From the NCBI GenBank assembly GCA_013001975.1, contig JABDKX010000111.1, positions 1 through 63,964 on the forward strand: a DNA stretch of 63,964 bases. The letters are read 5' to 3'. The stretch comes from Saprospiraceae bacterium (lineage in GTDB: Bacteria; Bacteroidota; Bacteroidia; Chitinophagales; Saprospiraceae). The notes under the pieces were generated by a model. It ran no database searches, was not told where the DNA came from, and saw only the letters and a list, made by a program, of their open reading frames with translations. Below are positions 17,032 through 27,700 of the stretch, piece by piece (position 1 is the first letter of the stretch; each line of letters begins with the position of its first letter). The position numbers and the translations under genes are program-made.

Positions 17032-19488
17032 CTAACCGTATGTGTAAATCTTTTTGACCCTAGGTGCTATTCTACTGATGACCTCATAACTTATCGTTTG
17101 GCAACTTTTGGCCAGATCTTCGATTGGAAGATTTTTACCAAAAATTTCTACTTCGCTACCAGCAGTTATATTAGGAACATGGGTAACGTCAACCATCATA
17201 ACGTCCATACAGATATTGCCGAAGGTTGAACAAAGGCTACCGTTTATTAAAACCGAATATTTTCCATTACCACAAATTCTTAAAAGACCATCGGCATATC
17301 CAATGCTGACAATTGCGATAACCATATCTTTTTGGGCAAGTCCACTTCTGCTATAACCTGTAGACTCTCCTTTCTTTAATTTTTTTATCTGAAGAATTCT
17401 AGCCTTTAGACTATGTACCTTTTCAAGATTCTGACCAATGTTTTTCGTTTCATCGATGCCATACAAACCCAAGCCAATTCTAACCATATCATATTGATGG
17501 TTTGGAAATCTGATGATTCCACCTGTATTTAAAATATGCTGTAAGGGTTTTATGCCAAGTTGGCGACTTATTTTTTTATAAATAGCGTTGAATGTCTCTA
17601 TTTGTTTATGTGTAAAATCATCATGAATCGTATTTTCAGAAGCAGAAAGATGTGAAAAAATTGATTTAACAACTAAATTGTTCTGTCCTTTTAGAAGCTG
17701 ACAAACACTTTCAATTTCATTTTCTTCAAAACCTAAGCGATGCATACCAGAATCAATTTTTAAATGGATATTTAAAGGTTGATTTTCTGATTTGGAATAA
17801 TTCAAAAGTTCTTTTAAAAGTTGTTGACTATAGACTTCAGGTTCTAAGTTATATTGCCACAGATTTTTAAAATTTGTGTGCTGAACATTGAATATTAAAA
17901 TAGGAAGTTGGCATCCTGAGTTTCTAATTTTAATAGCTTCGTCTATTATGGCAACACTTAAATAATCAACGCCTTTTTTTTCTAAAAAATCTGCTATTTG
18001 AATACTTCCACTGCCATAGGCATCTGCTTTGATGACCGCCATCATTTTTGTTGATGGATTTAAATATGACTTGTAAATATTTAAGTTATTTTCAAGAGAA
18101 GTAAAATCAGTTTCCAGTGTTGTTAAATGAACATACGCTGATAAGTCTTCAAAGATTTGTTCTAATTTATGTTTCCTAGCGCCTTTGATTAAAACACATT
18201 GATTTTGGAATTCATCGCTCTTGATTTCATTTTTAAATGCGGCTGTATTTTCAAAAAATATTTGATTTTTACTTTTAAAAAGATGATGATACTTCTTGTC
18301 AATTCCAATTAAGTAAACATGTTTTATTTGCTTGTCTTCGATCAATTTGTTGACCTTGACATATGTTTCATTTTTGTCAATTTGTTGATCAAAATCTGAG
18401 ATTATAAGTGCTGTTGAAAGTTGCTTTTTATGTTGTTGCTGATACTCTAATGCCAATTGTAAAGAAGCGACATCTGTACTGTAAGAATCGTTGATTAAAA
18501 GGCAACCATTTAAGCCCTCTCTAATTTGAAGACGATTGGGAAGTAAGTCAATATTTTGAAGCGCATTATTTATTTCATCCGGCGTCCATTCGAAGTGAAA
18601 AAGAATGGAGACCAAAAGCATCGATAAGTCAATGAATTCAGGGCTATTAAACGGAATAATAAGCGTTGTTTGCTCATTTTTAAATTCAATAGTTACGCTT
18701 GACTTGTGTTTGTTTTTATCGATTTTTAAGATCGAAATATCATTATTTTTATCCTTTCCCCAACTGAATAATTTTATATTTTCTAGCGAATTTAAATGGT
18801 CAGAAATATCCCGTGAATTTCCGTTAAAAAATACAGTTTTGCAGTGCTTAAAAAGTTTAATTTTTTCTGATAATTTATGACTTAGATCACTGAAGCCTTC
18901 ACTATGGGCATCACCTATATTTGTTATGACACCAACAGTTGGCATAATCATTTTTTCTAAGGTTTCCATTTCGTTGGTTTCAGAAATACCGGCTTCAATT
19001 ATGGCAAGCTTATGATTACTGTTAATTTTAAGTATTGAAAGAGCTACACCTATTTGCGAATTATAACTATTAGGGCTTTGAATAACTGTTATTTTATTCG
19101 CTAAACTTTTGCTAAGCCATTCTTTGAGAATGGTTTTTCCATTACTTCCTGTTATGGCTATCACAGGTATTTCAAATTGTTTTCTGTGGTGCTTTGCTAA
19201 GGTTTGTAATGCACTTAATGCGTTGGCTACATAAACAAAGTTAGCATCTTTAAAAAGAGAGAAATCCACCTTTTTAGAAACTATAAAATTTCTAACGCCA
19301 TGATCGTATGCGTCTTGAATATAGTTATGTCCATCATTATTTTTGGTTATAAAAGCAATAAATATTGAATTTTTCGAGAAACTAATTTTTCTTGAATCAA
19401 TTATTATATTTTGCATTCGGTTTTCTTCTCCTTGAAGTATCAAGGAACCTGAAACGATTTTTGCAATATCTTTTAAATAATAATTCAT
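17032..19488 (-). CDS. murF-alr: Bifunctional UDP-MurNAc-tripeptide:D-Ala-D-Ala ligase / alanine racemase
   Basis: 818 aa. Residues 1 to about 435 are MurF: a UDP-binding N-terminal domain, the P-loop ITGSNGKT (about 112-119), SYNSQIG and the ligase C-domain (LLINDSYSTD). Residues from about 440 are alanine racemase: MAVIKADAYGSG with the PLP lysine (about 487), a second-half ILNTGGI motif, and the tyrosine-base motif GYADG preceded by STGYSRSG. One polypeptide thus both makes D-Ala and ligates D-Ala-D-Ala to the muropeptide precursor. This fusion is known in Bacteroidota. I use the ATG at 19488 in place of a TTG immediately upstream. It begins about 10 bp after purD, probably in one transcript. 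Confidence 0.93.
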   Translation of the reverse strand: MNYYLKDIAKIVSGSLILQGEENRMQNIIIDSRKISFSKNSIFIAFITKNNDGHNYIQDAYDHGVRNFIVSKKVDFSLFKDANFVYVANALSALQTLAKHHRKQFEIPVIAITGSNGKTILKEWLSKSLANKITVIQSPNSYNSQIGVALSILKINSNHKLAIIEAGISETNEMETLEKMIMPTVGVITNIGDAHSEGFSDLSHKLSEKIKLFKHCKTVFFNGNSRDISDHLNSLENIKLFSWGKDKNNDISILKIDKNKHKSSVTIEFKNEQTTLIIPFNSPEFIDLSMLLVSILFHFEWTPDEINNALQNIDLLPNRLQIREGLNGCLLINDSYSTDVASLQLALEYQQQHKKQLSTALIISDFDQQIDKNETYVKVNKLIEDKQIKHVYLIGIDKKYHHLFKSKNQIFFENTAAFKNEIKSDEFQNQCVLIKGARKHKLEQIFEDLSAYVHLTTLETDFTSLENNLNIYKSYLNPSTKMMAVIKADAYGSGSIQIADFLEKKGVDYLSVAIIDEAIKIRNSGCQLPILIFNVQHTNFKNLWQYNLEPEVYSQQLLKELLNYSKSENQPLNIHLKIDSGMHRLGFEENEIESVCQLLKGQNNLVVKSIFSHLSASENTIHDDFTHKQIETFNAIYKKISRQLGIKPLQHILNTGGIIRFPNHQYDMVRIGLGLYGIDETKNIGQNLEKVHSLKARILQIKKLKKGESTGYSRSGLAQKDMVIAIVSIGYADGLLRICGNGKYSVLINGSLCSTFGNICMDVMMVDVTHVPNITAGSEVEIFGKNLPIEDLAKSCQTISYEVISRIAPRVKKIYTYG

Positions 19489-19497
19489 CAAAAAATT

Positions 19498-20757
19498 TTA
19501 TAAGTCGAACCCGATATCTTTTCTATAGTTCATTTTTTCGAATGAAATCTTTCCAATATTTTTTACTGAATTAGCCACTGCAGCTTTAAAATCTTTACCA
19601 TAAGAAGTGACAGCTATCACTCTTCCTCCGTTAGTTACCAATTGATCGCCATCTTGTTTGGTGCCTGCATGAAATACAATAGCGTCATCGATGGGTGCAC
19701 TGAAAGTTATTGCTTTTCCTTTTTCATATTTTTCTGGATAACCTCCTGAAACCAACATGACAGTGGCGGCGCTTTTATCTTCTTTGTCTATCGGGAAGCT
19801 AGAAAGGTTGTGATCAAAAACACTCTTAATAAGAGCTACTAAATCATTTTTTATTCTTGGTATAACAACTTCGGTTTCTGGATCTCCCATTCTGCAATTA
19901 TATTCGATCACGTAGGGATTGTTATTTACCTTTATTAATCCAAGAAATATAAATCCATAATACTCATAGTTGCGTTTCTTCAGCCCTTCTAATGTTGGTT
20001 TGATAATTTGATTCGTTACTTTTTGACCCATTTCATCATCTACAAATGGAACTGGCGAGATGGCGCCCATTCCGCCTGTATTAAGTCCGGTGTCGCCTTC
20101 ACCTATTCTTTTATAATCTTTAGCAATTGGTAAAATTTGGAATTCTTCTCCATTGGTCAGTACAAAAACTGAAAATTCAATACCATCTAAAAACTCTTCA
20201 ATAACTACGGTTGAAGAAGCAGCACCAAATTTCCCCTCAAGCATTTCTTTCAAAGATGTTTTTGCTTCTTCCTTATCATCAATAATGAGAACACCTTTCC
20301 CAGCTGCTAAGCCATCGGCTTTAAGCACAATTTTGGAATCCTGCTTATCGATATAATCTATGCCTTCTTGAATGTTATCTGAGGTAACAGATAAATAACC
20401 TGCTGTAGGAATACCAAATTCTGCCATAAAATCATTAGCGAATGCTTTTGAGCCTTCTAGTTGAGAGGCTAATTTTGATGGTCCTAAAACTTTCACCTTA
20501 TGATCCTTAAAATAGTCATAAATACCTTCTACCAAAGGAGCTTCCGGGCCAACTATAATACAGTCAATATTATGCTCATCTACAGCTTTTTTAATGCTAT
20601 CAAAATCTAAAACATCAATATTTAGATTGGTTCCACAAGTTGCTGTTCCAGCATTTCCAGGTGCAATAAATAGCGATTGACACTGAGAACTTTGTTTGAT
20701 TTTCCAAGATAAGGCATGTTCTCTTCCGCCGCCGCCTAGAATTAGTATGTTTTGCAT
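19498..20757 (-). CDS. purD: Phosphoribosylamine-glycine ligase
   Basis: A 419-aa GAR synthetase of normal length, the second step of de novo purine synthesis. Visible hallmarks are ILGGGGREHALSWK at the N-terminus, the ATP-grasp LKADGLAAGKGV, VIEEFLDGIEFS, the NTGGMGAISPVP loop, YNCRMGDPETEV and VMLVSGGYPEKYEKG. ATG start at 20757. It is followed after about 10 bp by murF-alr on the same strand; the functional link is only transcriptional. Its promoter lies in the AT-rich 20758-21082 gap shared with ruvA. Confidence 0.97.
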   Translation of the reverse strand: MQNILILGGGGREHALSWKIKQSSQCQSLFIAPGNAGTATCGTNLNIDVLDFDSIKKAVDEHNIDCIIVGPEAPLVEGIYDYFKDHKVKVLGPSKLASQLEGSKAFANDFMAEFGIPTAGYLSVTSDNIQEGIDYIDKQDSKIVLKADGLAAGKGVLIIDDKEEAKTSLKEMLEGKFGAASSTVVIEEFLDGIEFSVFVLTNGEEFQILPIAKDYKRIGEGDTGLNTGGMGAISPVPFVDDEMGQKVTNQIIKPTLEGLKKRNYEYYGFIFLGLIKVNNNPYVIEYNCRMGDPETEVVIPRIKNDLVALIKSVFDHNLSSFPIDKEDKSAATVMLVSGGYPEKYEKGKAITFSAPIDDAIVFHAGTKQDGDQLVTNGGRVIAVTSYGKDFKAAVANSVKNIGKISFEKMNYRKDIGFDL

Positions 20758-21082
20758 TAAATTGAAGCTTTATTTGAAGCAAAAATATAATTATTGAATC
20801 GATATTGTATTTAACGTTAGATCAAGTTAATTTAAAAATTTCCGCTAACTTTAAATTACTATTTTCAATAAAGCACATCTACCTGATTTAAAATTAATTA
20901 TATATTACTGTTTTTGTTAATATGATTTGACTTTAATTTTATATCTTCGCGCCTATTTTATTATGAATAATAATAGAAATTAAAGCAATAATTGACCTTA
21001 AATATTGGTTATTTATGGTTTACAGACGTTTAGAGTCTGAATAAGGTATCAAAATCAGAAAAAACATCAATTTTAGAGTAAA
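20758..21082. other. Divergent intergenic region between purD and ruvA
   Basis: 325 bp, AT-rich. It must hold the purD (-) and ruvA-sprA (+) promoters. On the plus strand TTTGAC at 20926-20931 is followed by TATCTTCG at 20942-20949, a near match to the Bacteroidota -7 box TAnnTTTG but with a shorter-than-usual spacer. A weak 5-bp stem CAGAC/GTCTG (21023-21039) lies in the presumed ruvA leader. No ORF or terminator is evident. Confidence 0.4.
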
Positions 21083-21676
21083 GTGATAGCATACGTTGAA
21101 GGAAATATTAGTTATAAAGCGCCAAATCATATCTTTTTAGATATCGGCGGTTTGGCTTATGATGTTCAAATCAGTCTGAACACGTATGCAGAAGTGGAGT
21201 CTTTAGAAAAGGTAAAACTGTTTACACATTTGATAGTAAGGGAAGATTCACATTCTTTATATGGTTTTTATACCATGGAGGAAAAGGATCTTTTTACAAA
21301 ATTAATTTCAGTTTCTGGTATTGGTCCAAATACAGCTAGAGTAATATTGTCATATATGACTCCAAAAGAGGCAAAATCTGCAATATTAACAGACAATGTT
21401 GCTGCATTTAAAAAAGTAAAAGGTGTCGGGCCAAAAACAGCTCAACGACTTATTTTGGATTTAAAGGATAAAGTAGCAAAAGATGGCATTGAAGTTGAAC
21501 TTCCTAAGTCTGACCTGGCTTCTTCTTCAATAAGAGAAGAGGCAATATCAGCTATGTTGGCATTAGGTTTCAATAAAAATGCAGTTTCAAAACAAATAGA
21601 GAAAGCTTTAAATGAAAATCCTTCAATCAATCAGGTTGAAAATTTAATCAAGGCAGTTCTAAGACAGTTATCATAA
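21083..21676 (+). CDS. ruvA: Holliday junction branch migration protein RuvA
   Basis: A 197-aa protein of family-typical length. It has an N-terminal OB domain (MIAYVEGNI, HLIVREDSHSLYGF), two helix-hairpin-helix motifs (SVSGIGPNTARVIL and FKKVKGVGPKTAQRLIL) and the C-terminal three-helix domain (EEAISAMLALGFNKNAVSKQIEKA) that contacts RuvB. GTG start; the M-I-A-Y-V-x-G N-terminus confirms it. Cytoplasmic tetramer that binds four-way junctions. Directly upstream of sprA, an arrangement also known in gliding Bacteroidota, so the two are probably transcribed together. Confidence 0.96.
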   Translation: MIAYVEGNISYKAPNHIFLDIGGLAYDVQISLNTYAEVESLEKVKLFTHLIVREDSHSLYGFYTMEEKDLFTKLISVSGIGPNTARVILSYMTPKEAKSAILTDNVAAFKKVKGVGPKTAQRLILDLKDKVAKDGIEVELPKSDLASSSIREEAISAMLALGFNKNAVSKQIEKALNENPSINQVENLIKAVLRQLS

Positions 21677-21772
21677 GAAGTGGGCAACATTAACATAAAT
21701 TCGAGTTTTTTACGTTTAATGAAAAGTGATTCAGAAAACACAGGGCAAGTCACTAGATTTTATATAGAAGAG

Positions 21773-24700
21773 ATGGCTATTAACAGCAAGATTAGATTGA
21801 GCCTTATAGTATTTGGGCTGTGTTTCTATTTTTCAGGTACCTATGCAAATGGCATTACATTGCCAGATCCATTAGAACAACTTACCACGAAAAGTGATAC
21901 AATTCCATTAAAAGACAGACAAGGGGACTTTATTACAGATAAAACCTACAACCCTTTTGATATTTATCCTTCGGATATTAAACAATCTGTTGAATACGAT
22001 CCAGAAACGAATACCTACATTGTCTATGAAAGAATAGGCGATGAATTTTTTCGAATGCCAACCTATATGACATTTGAAGAATATATCCAATGGCGTAATG
22101 AACAACAACAAAAAGAATACTTCGAAAAACTGGCGGGATTTGAAGACGAATACGACGATAACGGAACAGCTTTAATAGATCCCCTTTCTAAAATTAACAT
22201 TGAAAAAAATCTTACTGACCGCCTTTTTGGTGGCAACGATATTACAATAGAGCCTCAAGGAAATATTGATTTGACTTTTGGTCTTGATTATCGAGAAGAT
22301 AAAAATCCAAATATCGATCCGTTCAGACAGAAGCAAGGTCCTTTTATGGACTTTGATATGGATATTAAAATGAATGTTGAAGGGAACATTGGGGACAAAA
22401 TGGATTTGGGTTTCAATTATGATACAAACGCAAGTTTTGACTTTGATAGAAAAATTAAATTAGCATATGATTCTGAACAATTTTCCGAAGATGATATCAT
22501 TAAGAAAATTGAAGCAGGAAATGTTTCTCTTCCATTAAGAGGAACCTTGATTCAAGGCGCACAAAGTTTATTTGGTCTTAAAACAGAATTGCAATTTGGA
22601 AATTTAAGATTGACAGGTATTGCATCGCAGCAAAGATCTAAGCAAGAAACACAAACCATTCAAAACGGAGCAACCGTTCAAGAGTTTGAGCTGAGACCAG
22701 ATGACTACGATGAAAACCGTCACTTCTTTATTTCACATTACCACAGAAATAATTTTGAAACAGCACTAGAAGATCTGCCTTACATTAGAAATAATTTAAG
22801 AGTTACCAATCTTGAAGTTTGGATTTCTGATGACAGATTAGATTACCAACAGAATCAAACGATGATTGCGGCAATTGCGGATCTGGGAGAACCAAATCCT
22901 GAATTGTTTTCTAACCCAGATGCGAATTATGCGATCGATGAAGCCATGCTTCCGAACATTTATAAAGATGAAAATGGAAACCTACTTCCTGAAAACAACA
23001 CCAATGAATTATTTCAGAGACTGATTGATGATGAACAAACAAAAAGGATCGAAAGAACACAATCGAACTTAAACAATGTTTACAAATTAACTGATCCCAG
23101 AGATTTTACAGTTTATCAAGGAAGAAAATTATCACCTTCAGAATATACATTTAATGAAGAGTTAGGATTTGTTTCTTTAAATGTAAGACTGAGACAAAAT
23201 CAAAACCTCTCAGTTTCTTACGAATATTTTTATACACTAGCGTGTGATGATATTTATAAAGTAGGAAGTACGACAGATGAAAGTATAGTACCTAATACAA
23301 ACAGATCAGGTGAAGTCGAATCGCCTGGTGTTGTTTATACAAAAATGTTGAAAAACTCTGTGCCAACGGTGAAACATCCGACGTGGGATTTAATGATGAA
23401 AAATGTCTATCCTTTACGCACCAGTAATTTGAGTGCAGTTGATTTTCAATTTGATATTTATTATGAAGATGATAGAGACGGATCATTGAAGAAATTTTTA
23501 CCTGAACCTGATTATAGAAATTTACCTCTCCTTAATATTTTTGGATTAGATAAATTAAACAGCAGAAACGATCCTCAACCAGATGGTATTTTTGACTTTG
23601 TTCCAGGTGTAACCGTTGTCCCTCAAAGCAGCAGTATCGTATTTCCAGTATTAGAACCTTTTGGAAGGTCATTGGAACAATTAATCCAAGATCCAGAAAT
23701 TGCAGCAAGATATAGTTTCCCTGAATTATACGATACAACTGTAACGGGCGCAAGGGAAATGCTGGTGAAAAATAAATTCGTCATGGCTGGTCGAGTTAAA
23801 TCAGATATTTCATCTGAATACTCATTGGGTGCATGGAACATTCCGCAAGGATCTGTTCGAGTGACTGCAGGTGGACAAGACTTATTAGAAGGACAAGATT
23901 TTGAAGTTGATTATGCCATTGGGCGTGTAAGAATAATAAACGAATCTTTACTTCAATCAGGCGTTCCGATTAACGTTTCTTATGAAGATAATTCTGTATT
24001 CTCCCTTCAACAAAAAACAATGCTTGGTTTGCGAGCAGAATATGAAGTCAATGAAAACTTTTATATCGGAGGTACCTTAATGAGATTATTCGAACGCCCA
24101 TTTACAGAAAAAGTAAATATTGGTGATGATCCAATCAATAACCATGTTTATGGTTTGGATATGGACTTCAGTTCTGAATTACCCTGGTTAACAAGGGCTG
24201 TAGATAAGCTTCCATTCTTAAGTACAAATACACCTTCCAATATTAGTTTTTCAGCTGAAGTAGCAGCCTTAGATCCTGGTCACTCAGGGGCCATTAATTT
24301 GAATAATGATGATGGTGGTGTTGTAAGTATTGATGACTTTGAAGGAGCTGTTAGTGGATTTCCTCTTAACTCACAAATTCAAGGAGGGTGGGTGTTGGCA
24401 AGTACACCACAAACGCCAGATTTTCCAGAAGCTAAAGAAGTGAATAGTTTAGTTTCTGGCGCCAACAGAGCGAGGTTAGCTTGGTATGTTTTTGATCAAA
24501 CAATTTTATTTGGAGGTAATGGAAGTATAAATTCTGGAAACTCTTACACAAGAAATATCAGACAACAAGAATTATTCAGAAGAGATATTCCAAATGGATT
24601 AACGGGTAACCTTTTAACTTTTGACTTGACTTATAATCCTACACAAAGGGGACCGTACAACTTTGATGACGCAGATGGCTTTCCGGGTTATACAGCAGGA

Positions 24701-27700
24701 GCTGATGTTGATGATCAAGGTAATGTCATTCTTAGAAATCCAGAAGACAGATGGGCTGGGATCATGAGATATATGTCTAATAGTGATTTTGAAGCCAGTA
24801 ATTATCAGTTTATTGAATTTTGGATGTTGAATCCATATTTACAAAAACCTGATAATTCTGGGCATAACCCCGAGGATGATGGATTCTTAACTTTCCACTT
24901 GGGAAATGTTTCTGAAGACATCCTAAGAGATAACCTTCAGTTTTATGAAAACACATTACCTGTTGGTGATGAACCAGTACCTACAAGAGACAAAGCTTTT
25001 GGACGAGTCTCCCTTGGTATACCAAAAAATGATGGTTTTGATAATGAAGGACAACAAGAGCAAGATTTAGGGTTGGATGGATTAGATGATACAGCAGAAA
25101 GAATAAAGTTTCAAGAATACATTGAAAGTTTTGGAACGGATCCTCAAGCACTTAAAAATGATCCATCTGGAGATAATTATGTATATTTTAACGACTTTGA
25201 ATTGCCTGATGGATTTAATCAAGATGATGATATCTTAACGAGGTATTCAAAGTTTAACAACCCTCAAGGAAACTCTCCTGACTTAAGTGATGCAACAGCA
25301 TTTGTTAGAGGTAATTCTAAGCCAGATAAAGAAGATTTAAATAACAATAGGTCTTTGGATCAAGGAGAAAGTTTTTATGAATATAAGGTTCCAATTAATC
25401 AAGTAGTTGGAATGGATGGTCCTGAAATTAATGTAGAGACCAATCCATTTATCAGAGATGTAAGAGAAGTCGTAAACCCTCAAAATGCGGTTGTAGAAAA
25501 GTGGTACAGATTCAGAATTCCAATCAGAGAAGGAGTGCCGTATAATGGCATTGAAGGATTCAGATCTATTCAATTCATGAGAATGATCATCAATGGATTT
25601 ACATCTCAAAAAACTTTCAGGTTAGCTGAATTTGAATTGGTAAGAAACCAATGGAGAAAGCTGCCTGGAAAATGTAATTCCCCAGATGGTGTTTTTGATG
25701 CACAATTAAATGTAGATGCAGTTGGTATAGAAGAAAATGATGCAAAACTCCCGTTTAATTATGTATTGCCAAGAGGAATTAAACAAGAGCGGGTTTTTAA
25801 TACATTCTCCAATGTATTGCAAAATGAAAAATCACTCAGTTTAATTTATGATGGCATTCAACAAGATTGTGAAAGTTCGATTTATAAATTGAATGAATTA
25901 GATCTGCGGCTTTATAAGAAATTACAAATGTTCGTGCATGCAGAGAAAAGAGACGATGACACAGAACAAGAGTCTGGTGACATGGCATTATTTTTAAGAT
26001 TGGGTAAAGATTTTGACAGACATTATTATGAATACCAAATTCCTTTGACAATATCTTCAGATAGCAGCTTAGTGGACTTAAGAGAAGCGGAAAGAGTTTG
26101 GCCAATCCAAAACTTTTTAAATTTTAAATTAGATTGGTTAATACAAGCAAAGAAACTGAGGAATGTTGTTGGCGCAAGCTATGTTGATACCTTTACGGTA
26201 ACCAACAATCTGATAGAAAATGATTATCAAGCCCTTATAGATGAATATGAAAGCATCAATTTTGAGATGTTTGAAGACACAGTAACCAGAGAGCAAGTTT
26301 TTATGCCAAAAGGCCACAAGATTTCTGTTGTTGGTAATCCAAATCTTGGAAGGATAAAAGGAATTCAAATTGGAATTAGAAATATCGCTGATGATTCGCC
26401 ACCAGCGGGTTACTCAGGTGAAGTTTGGGTTAATGAATTAAGATTAACTGGACTTCAAGAAAGAGGTGGTGTAGCTGGGTTAGCGCGGGTAGATGTTCAG
26501 TTAGCAGACTTTGGAAATGTGGCGGCATCTGGAAATTTCTCAACTATTGGCTGGGGTGCTTTAGATCAAAAAGTTCAAGACAGATCAATTGAAACAGTCA
26601 AGGAATTTGATGTGTCTACTAATCTTGAATTGGGTAAAATTCTTCCCAATGGTTGGAACTTAAGTGTACCTTTTTATGCGCAATATGCCAAGTCGGTAAG
26701 AACACCAGAATTTGATGTTTATGATTTGGATATTAAAGTTAAAGATGAGTATAATTTATATAAGGACAGCCAAGCCAAACAGGATTCCATTAGACAACGA
26801 AACCAAATAATGAATACGGTGAAGTCTTTTAATTTCACCAACGTTAGAAAACAAAGAGGCAGCAGTAATCCAAGACAAAAAGATACCAGTAAAGCCAGTA
26901 ATAAAAGCGGAAAAAATAATCAATCTCAGCAACAGACTTCCAAACCTAATAAACCACGAAAACCAATGCCATGGGATATAGAAAACTTTAGTGCATCCTA
27001 TGCTTTTACTCAAATAGAATATAGTGATGCAATCATTTCTTCTGAAATTTCAAAAGATTATAGGTTTGGTTTGGATTATAAGTTTTCAACACGAGCAGGA
27101 TATATTCAGCCCTTTAAGAATATCAAAAACAAATCCCTCGCATTTATAAAAGAAATAAATTTCAATCCGATTCCTAATTCATTTTCTGTAAGTTCAGAAA
27201 TAAACAGATTTGTTTCGGAAAGAACATTTAGAATTCCCGATACACCAATATTTAAGTTTGATGACAGAAGGTTTGAATGGGAACGGAGATATGACCTAAC
27301 TTGGAATTTCTGGAAAGGTCTAAAGATGACCTATTCTGCACTGAATGAATCCTATATTGACGAGATACGTCAGAGAGGTATAGCTGATGATCCAGAAGCC
27401 AGAGATTTCTACAACGAAAGAGGAGATAATATTGGACAAAGAAGTAGGGCAGAAGTAAAAGATTATTGGCAAGACAATTTGAAGGAAGGCGGACGAAATA
27501 CAAATTTCAGCCATTCAGCAAATGTAAATTATACCTTACCATTGAAGTTTATTCCTTACATGGATTGGGTTGATGTGAAAGGAACTTATCGTACATCCTA
27601 CAGTTGGGCAGCGGGTCCTCTTATCGATATTCAAGATGGTGAAAACGTAGGAAACATCATTCAAAATAGCCAAAATCGAAGTATCAATGCAAACTTCAAT

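Noticed and set aside
21680-21772. GTG start for sprA at 21680
   Set aside because: The resulting N-terminus has no signal peptide; the ATG at 21773 opens one immediately.
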